Shown one piece after another: positions 1-9,090 of a stretch of 64,000 nt of DNA. Position numbers and translations under genes: made by a program. The DNA comes from JANOYJ01 sp963792485 (GTDB lineage Bacteria > Pseudomonadota > Alphaproteobacteria > Rhizobiales > Rhizobiaceae). The stretch is taken from assembly GCA_963792485.1 (NCBI GenBank), contig CAWBWL010000013.1, positions 332,356-396,355 of the forward strand, in the 5' to 3' direction. Every line of letters begins with the position of its first letter. Within the stretch, counting starts at the first letter, position 1. The notes under the pieces are model-generated. The model ran no database searches. It was not told the origin of the DNA and was given only the letters and a program-made list of their open reading frames with translations.

Positions 1-106
1 CTTTTGTTTGAACGACTGGGCCTAATATAGCCTCCACGTCCTTGGGGGACATCCCAAAGCGGATAGGTCCAACTCCGGCGTACGGTTCGACTGTCCATGT
101 GTTCAT
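1..106 (-). CDS. Partial immunity-type protein of the distal T6SS toxin module
   Basis: An open frame starts at an ATG at 106 and runs off the left edge, giving 35 residues that contain the phrase GPIRFGMSPKDVEAILG. It begins 15 bases after the stop of the toxin gene, where an immunity gene is expected. The broken gene at 2552-3063 has the matching phrase GRIKFGMSQAEVAKLFG, so the two belong to one family. The role as neutraliser of the adjacent toxin is inferred from position and from the duplicated toxin-plus-partner arrangement; the fold is not recognised. The rest of the gene lies outside the window. Confidence 0.6.
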   Translation of the reverse strand, partial: MNTWTVEPYAGVGPIRFGMSPKDVEAILGPVVQTK

Positions 107-121
107 AAATGTACCCTCTGA

Positions 122-709
122 TTAGACCTTGCCATATTTCTGCAAGCAAGCTGCATAGGCGGCCGCGTCCTCGAGTGCCTCTTTGTAACGACCGTCCGGA
201 AAAGAATCCATGATCGTCGCTGCGTCCATGGCAAAGGCATCCAGAAACTTGCCTTGGGCTATGAGTTTTGCTTGTTCTGCCCTATAGCTTGCACCGCCAC
301 TGCCCCAACTGGCGGTACCTTTGTGATCGGGTATATCCATCTGCATCGCCGGCCTTTGGCCATACCTAATGCTGCCCGATGGATATGCCCCGCTGGCTGG
401 GGTGTGGTTTGCCTCTGCGCCTGAACGGCCCTTCACGCCGGAATGAGACCCTCCCTTAAATGCCCCTTTACCACCTTTTCGCAGAGACTGGCAGGGATTG
501 ACCAAGTCGTCCAATTTTTTGCACGACTTGCAGTTTGCGCGGCGCTTGATTTCCTGCGCCAGACGCTGTTCAGCTTTCTTCAATCCATTCTGTAAAATAC
601 GCCTTACTGCTGCTTGCGCCGCACGCCGGGCGGCAAATTGAACCCCTGCCTTTATTGCATACCCGACAGCTGCACGGGCCACGATTCCTACGAGGATGGG
701 AAGGATCAT
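122..709 (-). CDS. Putative T6SS-delivered toxin with His-type nuclease-like C-terminus
   Basis: This is a 195-residue protein. The ATG at 709 overlaps the stop of the DUF4123 gene as ATGA, which suggests translational coupling; a TTG 18 bases upstream is a weaker choice. The first 35 residues are hydrophobic and Ala-rich, followed by a basic helix and a Cys cluster (CKSC, then a later Cys). The C-terminal part has H102-T-P-A, then QMD at 123-125, DH at 128-129 and GTASWG at 131-136, ending in a helical tail. The same pattern recurs in the broken toxin at 3060-3690. A conserved His-Pro plus Asp-His pattern recalls HNH-like domains of polymorphic toxins; nuclease activity is inferred, not shown. 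Position after an adaptor gene and before an immunity-like gene supports an effector role. Confidence 0.65.
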   Translation of the reverse strand: MILPILVGIVARAAVGYAIKAGVQFAARRAAQAAVRRILQNGLKKAEQRLAQEIKRRANCKSCKKLDDLVNPCQSLRKGGKGAFKGGSHSGVKGRSGAEANHTPASGAYPSGSIRYGQRPAMQMDIPDHKGTASWGSGGASYRAEQAKLIAQGKFLDAFAMDAATIMDSFPDGRYKEALEDAAAYAACLQKYGKV

Positions 710-1791
710 GACACCCACCCATCCCAAGTTTCATCATCAGCCTCCGCAAGCTCTTCGACTAGTTCCTGCACCAAATCATCGGGCGAGCGCTCGGAACTGG
801 CAAAATGATTGCGGAGTTCAGGGCTGGCAAGCAAAGACTGCCCAGTGATCAGAAGCAGAAGCGCCCAAAGTCCGTGTGCGTATTCACTCCCAAATCCGAT
901 CTCATCGCCTGACTTTTCGGCATTGACTATCAGCTGTTGCAGTTCGAAGTCGCTGAGCTTCTCCGTGTATTCCGGAGCGGATTCCTTTAGATATTCGGCA
1001 ATATTGCGGCGCGAGGCGGCGAGGCGGCTCTCGTTCATCCGCTCCATCACACTCTCATCCAGCCGCAATGGCCCCGGCGCGGCGGGTGGTAGATTGTCAG
1101 GCCTCGTTGCAGCAAGGAAGCCGGCCTCTGCCACCCATTTCGGGTCAGGCGCGAATGAGATCGCTGTTGCCGGGCCGAGCAGGCGCGCAAACTGGGCGCC
1201 GTTCAGCGCGGGCAGAACTTGAGCCATCACATTGGCGTCGCCATGGCGAAACAGCACAAACTCATGGGTCTCACCCGCCGCTTCGCTCCCGGACTCCTCC
1301 GGTTCCGCACTGGCGGGTGGGAAAACACTCGCAGCTCCCGCATTGGGCGCGGCTGAAAGTCCGTACCTGGAGCCGTCTTGCCTCGGAACGATGACCTCGG
1401 TCTCTGCTGTACTGGCAGCCGCTCCATCCGCCTCATCCGCATCCGTCCCCTTTGGAATCAGCGCCATGTTGATGGTGCGCAGATGCCGGTAAATGGCGTC
1501 AGGTCCAGCCGGGCATTCCCAGAATACAGTCGCGGGCCGCGAAGCGGTCAATTCCAACACCGCATCAATCGCCCCAGCCGCTCCAGAAGGCTCGCCAAGA
1601 CTGACGAGTTGCAATGCTGCCCGCTCGCGCTCGCTCTCCCCACGGTCAAGGTAAAGCGGCCTGAAGGACAGGCCGCGCGCGGCGAGTTCAGCGGGAAGAT
1701 CATCAAACTGAGCACCGTCCATCACGGCGTAGAGATGCGCCTTGGCGCGCAGCAAGTGCTCGCGAAGCATAGTGGGATCAGCCAAGTCCAC
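706..1791 (-). CDS. DUF4123 domain protein, T6SS effector adaptor
   Basis: This is a 361-residue protein read from a GTG start. The N-terminal ~130 residues have the look of DUF4123 adaptors (a phrase near AKAHLYAVMDGAQFDDL, then FRPLYLDRGE), the family that loads effectors onto VgrG tips. A Pro/Ala/Glu-rich linker follows, then a second conserved block (FVLFRHGDANVMAQVLPAL) and a helical C-terminus that presumably binds the cargo. It sits between a vgrG C-terminal fragment and the toxin, the standard order for this system. Its first ~120 codons are almost identical to the second copy at 4387-4779, whereas the C-terminal part differs, consistent with cargo-specific ends. The gene is intact. 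Confidence 0.8.
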   Translation of the reverse strand: MDLADPTMLREHLLRAKAHLYAVMDGAQFDDLPAELAARGLSFRPLYLDRGESERERAALQLVSLGEPSGAAGAIDAVLELTASRPATVFWECPAGPDAIYRHLRTINMALIPKGTDADEADGAAASTAETEVIVPRQDGSRYGLSAAPNAGAASVFPPASAEPEESGSEAAGETHEFVLFRHGDANVMAQVLPALNGAQFARLLGPATAISFAPDPKWVAEAGFLAATRPDNLPPAAPGPLRLDESVMERMNESRLAASRRNIAEYLKESAPEYTEKLSDFELQQLIVNAEKSGDEIGFGSEYAHGLWALLLLITGQSLLASPELRNHFASSERSPDDLVQELVEELAEADDETWDGWVS

Positions 1792-2460
1792 CCCCCGTAT
1801 CGATCAACTGCTCACCTCCATGCCGCTCATCATGTCCGCACAAACGGCGTCGATCCCGCCGCCATGCGCTTCAAACATATCGCGGGCGGCGAGGGCGTCT
1901 TGCCGGGGATGAGCACCGGCACATAGAGGATCGGCCCGGGGCCGACGGTCAGCTGCGCCGCGCCGCCCTTGACGATGGTCGTCAGCGGCGCTTCGATGGT
2001 GACGATCCCGGCGCTGTCCATCTGGATGCGGGTCTTGCCGACGGTGATGACGAACTTCTTGCCTGCGGTGATTTCGAATGTCTCGCCAACATCAATCGTG
2101 TTGGTCTTGCCGACCACTGTCTCCAGCTTTTCGCCGACCTCGACGCGCTTGGCCTTGCCGACCTTGGTGCTCGATGTCTCGCCGATGGTCAGCGCATAGG
2201 CCTTGCCGACATTGGTCGCGAAGGTCTGGCCGACATTCGTGACCTTGCTGACGCCGATCTGCTCGGCGCGGGCGATGCCGATGCTGTCGGATTTGAACGA
2301 CTGCACCACCGTGTTCATGACGCCGGGCAGGGCGAACATGCCGCCCGCGTCCTCGCCCATGCCCGTGCCGGAGCCGGCAAGATCGGTGCCTGCATCCTTG
2401 CGCGGATTGGGGCCGGAGATCACGCCCTCGCGCGATTTCAGCCCGCCGCCGGACAGAAAG
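1431..2460. repeat. Direct repeat copy A (vgrG tail plus DUF4123 N-terminus)
   Basis: About 1 kb here is nearly identical to 4419-5454 in the same orientation. It covers the end of vgrG, the short junction and the first part of the DUF4123 gene. Similarity begins at a shared cctcatccgcatccgtcccc and ends at a shared ggacag. Small indels change the offset from 2988 to 2994 bases. The copies bracket the second toxin/immunity pair, so recombination between them would delete or amplify one whole module. Confidence 0.85.
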
Positions 2461-2486
2461 TTAAGCAAAGGCACCGCTTTAGGCAA
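1830..2486 (-). pseudogene. Displaced vgrG C-terminal tail (orphan beta-helix fragment)
   Basis: The open frame of 218 codons matches only the last ~200 residues of the VgrG at 4821-7320: the FLSGGGL segment, a Gly-rich linker, then about eight short repeats of the VGKxxxxxV type typical of the gp5-like needle, and a Pro-rich end (LIPGKTPSPP). The N-terminal gp27-like and OB-fold parts are absent. The only upstream starter is a TTG, and similarity stops a few codons after it, so a functional start is doubtful. It precedes an intact adaptor and toxin and probably arose by partial duplication or by cassette capture. Confidence 0.75.
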
Positions 2487-2551
2487 CCAATCAATGCGGC
2501 ACTGTCGAGCGATTACAGTTCAAATATGGTCGGTGCAGATTTCCGAAAACC

Positions 2552-3063
2552 CTACTTCTCGATAACCTTCATTTCACCGCTTTCGACGCCGCGTTTCACG
2601 ATATCGTCAAACTGGCCTTCTGAAAACACGTTGATGGAGGGAACGTACTCCCACTCCTCATCAGCACTCATGGCTATGCCAAGGTCTAAAAATATGTAAT
2701 CCTCCCCATCCTCGACGTATTTTGAGGACATTTTTGTCAGCTTGCCAATACACTCCAGTTTGCTGTGATCGAACAAGGAATAACCTTTAATTTCAACGCC
2801 TTTAATATATTCGTAGATTTCAATTGATACGACTTTTCCCTTCCGATATTGAATTGATGGCTGCGTGGTATCAGGCCCACTGCCTATCCCTAAATTCGAT
2901 GAGATCGTCCTTGTATTTCTCTTGAAGTTCTTTCGAGGCGCTTTCTGGGATAGGGTTGGCTTGTATATCCTCTGGTGGGCCAAACAGTTTCGCCACCTCG
3001 GCTTGGGACATGCCAAATTTTATTCTCCCGACTGAATTCGTAAGGGGTGATTTTCCAGTTCAT
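2552..3063 (-). pseudogene. Frameshifted immunity-type gene of the proximal module
   Basis: The ATG at 3063 overlaps the toxin stop as ATGA. Reading needs three frames: MNWKITPYEF first, then (after one base near 3030) GRIKFGMSQAEVAKLFGPP through a region ending EFRDRQWA, and then (after another shift near 2880) DTTQPSIQYRKGKVV to a C-terminus ending MKVIEK. Joined, these give about 170 residues; the N-terminus matches the partial gene at 1-106. A 154-codon open frame from 3016 covers only the last part correctly. The segment is visibly AT-richer than its surroundings. It is either a decayed gene or one hit by sequencing indels. Confidence 0.6.
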
Positions 3064-3690
3064 TTTTTTCCCTTTTGAGCGGCATCAGCTGCTTCCAGAC
3101 ATGCCGCATAGGCGACCGCTTCCGTAATGGCCGCATCATATTTGTCTCCATACTTTGACTTTATGTCAAAGATGTCCATCGCCATAGCCCCCATTACTCC
3201 AGCGCTGCCAAGTGCGCCTTTTTGCTCCGCGCGATAGTCCTTTGCAGAGTCGTACCTTCCCCAACTTGCAGTTCCTGTTTTTACGTGGTCGGCGTAATCC
3301 ATTTGTATGGATGGACCGTCAGGAATTGGGTAGCCTATACCCTTGGCTGGAATGTGATGTCTTTCAATCTTCCCGCGATCAGCGCCTAAACTGCTGTACG
3401 CTCCACCTCGATAGACACCTGGTATTGTCGTTTTATTTCCACCAAAAAGCTTTTTGCAAAGGTCGCGAGTTGGCTTGCAACTCTTGCATTTTCTTTTGTA
3501 GCTCTTCGAGTGCGTCATCAAACTTCTTTTTTCCTTCATTTAGCGCCTTCTGCAGCATGCGCTTGACTTGGCTTTTCATGACTTGATTTGCAGCCGCGCG
3601 CGCTGCCATCTTTGTCGCGACATGCTTGACTGCAAGGCGCCCCAACGCCGCAGCGGCAACTCCAAGCACCGCAAGCAGAGGAAACGGCAT
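3060..3690 (-). pseudogene. Frameshifted T6SS toxin of the proximal module
   Basis: The start is the ATG at 3690, which shares a base with the preceding stop (TAATG). The first ~70 codons give an Ala-rich hydrophobic N-terminus and a charged helix (LEELQKKMQEL). The frame then shifts by one base in an A-rich run near 3495 and continues as CKSCKPTRDLCKKL and a C-terminal domain with HHIPA, QMDYADH and GTASWG. These motifs match the intact toxin at 122-709, but the remaining sequence is quite diverged, so this is a separate toxin subtype. A single indel is the only lesion seen. Local composition is AT-richer than the vgrG part. Confidence 0.7.
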
Positions 3691-4779
3691 TACGCGTCTC
3701 CCCAAATCGGACTATTGTCCTCTGCCCGCATGATTTGCTCCGCCATTTCGTCTAGCACACGATCTCCCGGCAAGCCGCTTTCCCGGAAGGCCCGCATGAT
3801 GTCGGGGTCGCTGAGCGCCGCGCCTCCGGTGAGAAGGAGCATGAAGGTCCACAGCGCAATACCGCGGTCTGTGTTGATGTTCAGCTTAGGGGCCGATTTT
3901 TCGGCTTGGTCGATATAGCGTTCTATCTCAGCTCCATCTGTCGCCGTCGTAAGTTCAGGCGCCACATCTTTCAGATATGCCGCAATACTGTTGCGGCGCG
4001 ACTGGATGCGCAGCCCATCCATCCGCTCCATCACATCTTCGCCCAGCCGCAGCGGACCCGCTGCGGCAGGCGGCAGGTTTCGGGCCTTGGCGCGACCAGA
4101 TAGCCGGCCTCAGGCGCCCATTGCGGATCGGGTGCGAAGCAGATCGCGGTTGCGGGACCGAACAGGCGCGCGAACTGCGGCCCGTCAAGCGCGGGCAGAA
4201 CCTGCGCCATCACATTGGCGTCGCCATGGCGGAACAGCACAAATTCATGGCGTGCTCTCCCGCCGCCCCCTTGTCAGTCTCGTGCGGGTCCTCGCTTGCC
4301 GGCGCAAACATGCCGTCTGCCGCCCCTCCAGAGAGCGGCTGTGGAGAGGCCGGTTGCCGGGGCGCCATGCTTAGGGAACAATGATGTCAGCGTCCGGTGT
4401 TTCGGCTGGCGAATTCCTCCTCATCCGCATCCGTCCCCTTTGGAATCAGCACCATGTTGATGGTGCGCAGATGCCGGTAAATGGCGTCAGGTCCAGCCGG
4501 GCATTCCCAGAATACAGTCGCGGGCCTCGAAGCGGTCAATTCCAACACCGCATCAATCGCCCCAGCCGCTCCAGAAGGCTCGCCAAGACTGACGAGTTGC
4601 AATGCTGCCCGCTCGCGCTCGCTCTCCCCACGGTCAAGGTAAAGCGGCCTGAAGGACAGGCCGCGCGCGGCGAGTTCAGCGGGAAGATCATCAAACTGAG
4701 CACCGTCCATCACGGCGTAGAGATGCGCCTTGGCGCGCAGCAAGTGCTCGCGAAGCATAGTGGGATCAGCCAAATCCAC
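3690..4779 (-). pseudogene. Broken DUF4123 adaptor of the proximal module
   Basis: Three open segments in three frames line up with the intact adaptor at 706-1791. The N-terminal part (4387-4779, GTG start) is almost identical to that gene, then runs into a stop within the linker. The block FRHGDANVMAQVLPAL is at 4031-4240 and the helical C-terminus at 3690-4034. The linker (4240-4390) contains at least two frame changes and in-frame stops in every reading I tried. The C-terminal third differs in sequence from the other adaptor, as expected if it recognises the different toxin encoded next to it. Confidence 0.75.
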
Positions 4780-5454
4780 CCCCCGTATCGATCAACTGCT
4801 CCACCTCCACATGCCGCTCATCATGGCCGCACAAACGGCGTCGATCCCGCCGCCATGCGTTTCAAACAGATCGCTGGCGGCGAGGGCGTCTTGCCGGGGA
4901 TGAGGACCGGCACGTAGAGGATCGGGCCGGGGCCGACGGTGAGCTGGGCGGCGCCGCCTTTGACGATGGTCGTCAGCGGGGCTTCGATGGTGACGATCCC
5001 GGCGCTGTCCATCTGGATGCGGGTCTTGCCGACGGTGATGACGAACTTCTTGCCGGCGGTGATTTCAAATGTCTCGCCGACATCGATCGTGTTGGTCTTG
5101 CCGACAACCGTTTCAAGTTTCTCGCCGACTTCGACTTTCTTCGCCTTGCCGACCTTGGTGCTCGATGTCTCGCCAATGGTCAGCGCATAGGCCTTGCCGA
5201 CATTGGTCGCGAAGGTCTGGCCGACATTGGTGACCTTGCTGACGCCGATCTGCTCGGCGCGGCGCGACGCCGATACGAGTCGGATTTGAACGACTGCACC
5301 ACCGTGTTCATGACGCCGGGCAGGGAGAACATGCCGCCTGCATCCTCGCCCATGCCGGTGCCCGAGCCGGCGAGGTCCGGTGCCGGCGTCCTTGCGCGGA
5401 TTGGGGCCGGAGACGACGCCCTCGCGCGATATCAGCCCGCCGCCGGACAGGAAG
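4419..5454. repeat. Direct repeat copy B (vgrG tail plus DUF4123 N-terminus)
   Basis: This is the partner of 1431-2460, in the same orientation and nearly identical apart from scattered substitutions and a few small indels. The indels fall inside the vgrG and adaptor frames and cause frameshifts here but not in copy A. Confidence 0.85.
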
Positions 5455-7320
5455 CCGAGCGCGGCGGAGGCGAGCGTGCCGACAAATGGCGCAAGGCCCG
5501 GCCCGCCGCCGCCCGCGAGCTGTCCCGCCTGCTGCAAAAGCTGCGAGGTCTGGCCCATCAGAGCCGGCCACGCCCGCCAGCGCCGCGGGCGCCATGGGCC
5601 CCGTGCCGCCGACGGTGATGTTGTAGGAGCCGCCGATTTCCTGCTTCTGGTTCTTGGCGACTTCAATCGCCCGGTTGCCGCCGACCGAATAGACATCATG
5701 GCTGTCGACGCGCGCCGTGCGCACGTTCAGCACCCGCGTGGTCTGGTCCTTCTGCGCATGGAAGAACATGTTTTCCGCGCTGGTCTTGTCTTCGAGCGTC
5801 AGCTCGTTGAAGCCGGTTGATTTGTGGCTGTTGGAGCGGATGATCGACCGTGTCTTGTTCTCCGGCAGCGCATACGGCACTTTCTGCTTCGGGTTCGGAA
5901 CTACGCCGGTGACCACCGGCCGGTCGGGGTCGCCGTCGAGGTAGGTGACCATGACCTCCATGCCGATGCGCGGGATGATCTGGCCGCCCCAGCCGGCGCC
6001 GGCCCAGTTTTGGCTAACGCGCACCCAGCAGGTGTCGCTGCCGTCTTTCTTGGCGGTGCGGTCCCAGGGGAACCACAGCTTGATGCGGCCATATTCGTCC
6101 GGGTGGATTTCCTCGCCCTCGGGGCCGGCCACCAGCGCGATCTGCGTGCCGTCAATGCGCGGGCGTGGCGTTGTGCGGTGCGGAGTGGCGGGGACCCTTG
6201 AGGGGATGGCGGTGAAGGCGTTGTTGTATTCGGGGTCCCCGGCATTGGTCTCGTAAGAGCGGTCGCGGGCGGTGTGGATGATTTCGAAAATGACATGCTC
6301 TTCGAATGTGTTGGAGGGGTTGGCCACATCATAGGGTTTGAACCTTCGGGCCGGAGCAAGCGTCCTCACATTGGAATGGCCCTCAATGCGCTCATGATCG
6401 GCTTCCGCCGCCTGCATTCTGAGCTTCGACTGCTGCTCGACGCGGGCGTTGCTGATCGCCTGCGACGCCGAGCCCGTGCCATAGCCGCCGATCATCGGAT
6501 ATTCATACAGATCATAGGCCTCGTTCTTCGGCAGCTTGATCAGGCTGGGCGTCTCGCCCGCCGGCACGCCGCCGGGGGTCAGAAGGTTCCAGTCCGCGCC
6601 AGAGCGCTTGCCCGGCACAAAGCGGAAGCGCTTCTCGAATTTGGAGATGTGGTTGCGGTCGGTCGAGCCCATGGCGAAGCGCACATCGGTCTCAGGACCG
6701 GTTGTATAACCCGACACATCCGAGGACAGATGCAGCGTGTGGGTTGCCGCCACCGCCCCCATCGCCCCGCCCTCATGCTCGAACCAGTGGAAGATCCCGT
6801 CTTCCTCCAGACGCCGCGTCAGATAGGCGAGGTCCGTCTCGTTGAACTGCACCGAATAATGCTGCGGCTCCGGATCGGTGACGATGCCCTTGATGACCGG
6901 CGCTTTCAGCCCGTGCTCGCCCATCAGCATCTGCGCCACCTCGACGCTGGTCTTGTCGATAAAGATCCGGCAATTGGAGCGCTGCGTCAAAAGCCAGTGC
7001 TGCGGGCGGATGATGAGATGATAGGCGCGCAAGCCCCGCGTCACCGCAGGTCCCTCGACCATCTCCACCACAAGACCATTCCACGTCCGCCGTGTGCCTT
7101 GCCCGGTCTCCAGCGACACATCCACCAGCGTGCCGACCAGCTCCTGCGGCGTCAAATCCGTCTTCTTCGACCTGACCGCAACCGATATCTCAAACAGCGA
7201 ACCGATCTTCTCGACAATCTCAACCGTCTCCGGCAACAGCACATCCGGCCCCAGAGCCGTCTCAACCCGGATGATCCGCTCCGCCTGAATGTAAGAGGCG
7301 GACATGATGTCGATGTTCAT
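4821..7320 (-). pseudogene. vgrG: vgrG, T6SS spike protein, with two frameshifts
   Basis: The ATG at 7320 follows a GAGGG box. About 580 codons are clean: the gp27-like part with ETDLAYLTRRLEEDGIFHWF, then the gp5 OB-fold with WVRVSQNWAGAGWGG and RIGMEVMVTYLDGDPDRP, then the NSHKSTGFNELTLED segment. Near 5570 the frame changes (ALAG to LMGQTSQLLQQAG). Near 5270-5385 one extra base and a further indel garble ~40 codons relative to the copy at 1830-2486. The end has VGK-type beta-helix repeats and a Pro-rich tail. Family length (~800 residues) is reached when the frames are joined. No T6SS sheath or baseplate genes are in the window, so this is an orphan vgrG island. The indels may be decay or sequence error. 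Confidence 0.8.
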
Positions 7321-7674
7321 TGCAAAGCCCTCAGGGACAGTTGCACAACCGTAAAATGTCTGACGCTGGGACACAAGGGCCGAGTGAACGGTGAGGGAAA
7401 AACAGATACGAAGTGTCGGCACCGGATGGCGCAGCGGGTTCATGCCGGGTCTGTGCCAAAGAGCGCAACGGCGTGCAACCGCTAGCAGCTGGCGGCGCAG
7501 ATGAGCAAATGTACAGTCAAACCCCCTGCCTCAGAGCCCGTCTGGAAACTCGTCCTGCCGGTCTGCAAATGGCGCTTTTCTGCGCTTGGGTGCTGACCTA
7601 CCAAAAGTAGGCTCCGCTCCGATGCTCGAAAATTACCATTTTCGACTCGGCATGCCGAGTTTCGAGGCGGATTC
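7321..7674. other. Intergenic gap between vgrG and lysC
   Basis: This is a 354-base stretch with no credible gene. It holds three small inverted repeats at the lysC side (two described at 7626-7659, and CCTAC/GTAGG near 7595-7612). I could not assign a vgrG promoter with confidence. Confidence 0.5.
7626..7659. terminator. Two adjacent palindromes downstream of lysC
   Basis: TCGAAAAT-tacc-ATTTTCGA (7626-7645) is directly followed by the perfect 14-bp palindrome CTCGGCATGCCGAG (7646-7659). They lie 16 bases past the lysC stop and could end or stabilise its transcript. No clean T-run follows on the minus strand, so intrinsic termination is uncertain. Confidence 0.4.
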
Positions 7675-8928
7675 TCAGTGCTTGTCCAGCCCATAAACCG
7701 AGTGCAGCGTGCGCACTGCCAGTTCCGCATAAGCGCCGTCGATCAGGATCGAGATCTTGATCTCCGACGTCGTGATGGCGCGGATGTTGATGCCCTTGTC
7801 CGCCAGCGCCTTGAATGCTGTTGCGGCAACGCCCGCGTGGCTGCGCATGCCGATGCCGATGACCGATACCTTGACCATTCCTGCTTCTGACTGCACGGCG
7901 TCAATACCGATCGTCTCCTTGACCTTGCCCAGCACCGCCAGCGTCTTGTCAATGTCGGCGTCCGGCACAGTGAAGGTCATGTCCGTGCGCGATCCGTCCT
8001 CGGAGATGTTCTGGACGATCATGTCGACATTGATATTGGCTTCGGCGAGCGGGCCGAATATGCCGGCGGCAACGCCCGGCCGGTCGGCGACACGGCGCAG
8101 CGATACCTGCGCTTCATCCTTGGCATAGGCAATGCCGGTGACAACTTCCTGTTCCAAAATCTCATCCTCATCGCAAATCAAAGTGCCGGGTGGATTGATC
8201 AGATCACTCATTCCGGGCGCTTCCGGGTCAATGAAGGATGACCGGACAAAGGTTCTGACCTTATGAACCATGGCGAGTTCAACCGACCGCACCTGCAAGA
8301 CCTTGGCGCCAAGGGAGGCCATTTCAAGCATTTCTTCAAAAGAGACTTTCGCGAGACGTCGCGCTTTCGGCTCGATGCGCGGATCGGTCGTGTAAACGCC
8401 ATCAACGTCGGTGTAGATATCGCAGCGGTCGGCCTTTACGCCTGCGGCAATGGCGACTGCGCTCGTGTCCGAGCCGCCGCGTCCGAGCGTAGCGATCCGG
8501 TTGTCCGGACCAAGGCCCTGAAAGCCGGCGACAACGGCGACCTGGCCTTCCTCCATCCGGCGGATCAGTTCCGTCCCGTCAATGTCCAAAATTCGGGCAG
8601 CGCCATGGGCATTGTCAGTGCGGATTGGAATCTGCCAGCCTTGCCAGGACCTTGCATTGATTCCCATGTCCTGAAGGACAATGGCCAAAAGCCCGGACGT
8701 GACCTGTTCGCCGGAGGCGACAACCGCGTCATATTCGCGCGCGTCGTGCAAAGCCGACGCCTCGCGGGTCCAGCCGACCAGTTCGTTGGTCTTGCCGGAC
8801 ATCGCTGAGACGACGACGGCAATCTGATGGCCCTGGTCAACTTCTCGCTTCACATGGCGGGCGACATTGCGGATGCGCTCAAGGTTGGCGACGGACGTGC
8901 CACCGAATTTCATAACAATACGAGCCAT
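7675..8928 (-). CDS. lysC: Aspartate kinase
   Basis: This enzyme phosphorylates aspartate, the first step towards lysine, threonine, methionine and diaminopimelate. The 417-residue protein has the kinase signature MKFGGTSV at residues 6-13, the GRGGSDTSAVAIAAG nucleotide/substrate loop, and two C-terminal ACT domains that bind feedback effectors. Length and order match the monofunctional, lysine/threonine-sensitive bacterial type. It stands alone on the minus strand, between a Flp pilin gene and the T6SS locus. No leader riboswitch was seen upstream. Confidence 0.95.
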   Translation of the reverse strand: MARIVMKFGGTSVANLERIRNVARHVKREVDQGHQIAVVVSAMSGKTNELVGWTREASALHDAREYDAVVASGEQVTSGLLAIVLQDMGINARSWQGWQIPIRTDNAHGAARILDIDGTELIRRMEEGQVAVVAGFQGLGPDNRIATLGRGGSDTSAVAIAAGVKADRCDIYTDVDGVYTTDPRIEPKARRLAKVSFEEMLEMASLGAKVLQVRSVELAMVHKVRTFVRSSFIDPEAPGMSDLINPPGTLICDEDEILEQEVVTGIAYAKDEAQVSLRRVADRPGVAAGIFGPLAEANINVDMIVQNISEDGSRTDMTFTVPDADIDKTLAVLGKVKETIGIDAVQSEAGMVKVSVIGIGMRSHAGVAATAFKALADKGINIRAITTSEIKISILIDGAYAELAVRTLHSVYGLDKH

Positions 8929-9031
8929 TTAGCCAACCGCAGTGAATATTTTGATGACCGCGGGGCAAACCCGCCTGCGGACGCGCGGCGTCTTAGACAG
9001 ATTGGCTCGAACTTGCAAGGCAGTCAAAGCA

Positions 9032-9066
9032 AACGGCCCGTCGGACATTGTGTCCAGCGGGCCGTT
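9032..9066 (-). terminator. Hairpin terminator after the Flp pilin gene
   Basis: A long inverted repeat has outer arms AACGGCCCG/CGGGCCGTT and an inner GGACA-ttg-TGTCC stem. On the minus strand it is followed by TTTGCTTTG. It lies 25 bases after the pilin stop, so it probably ends that transcript. Confidence 0.65.
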
Positions 9067-9090
9067 AGAACCGTCAATTTCCAAAAAAGA

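Noticed and set aside
6274..7485. 403-codon plus-strand open frame opposite vgrG
   Set aside because: Shadow of vgrG; Arg/His/Leu-rich and with no recognisable domain.
8929..9090. Lysine riboswitch before lysC
   Set aside because: The leader is short and I could not find the conserved lysine-riboswitch core; the only strong structure is the terminator at 9032-9066 belonging to the pilin gene.
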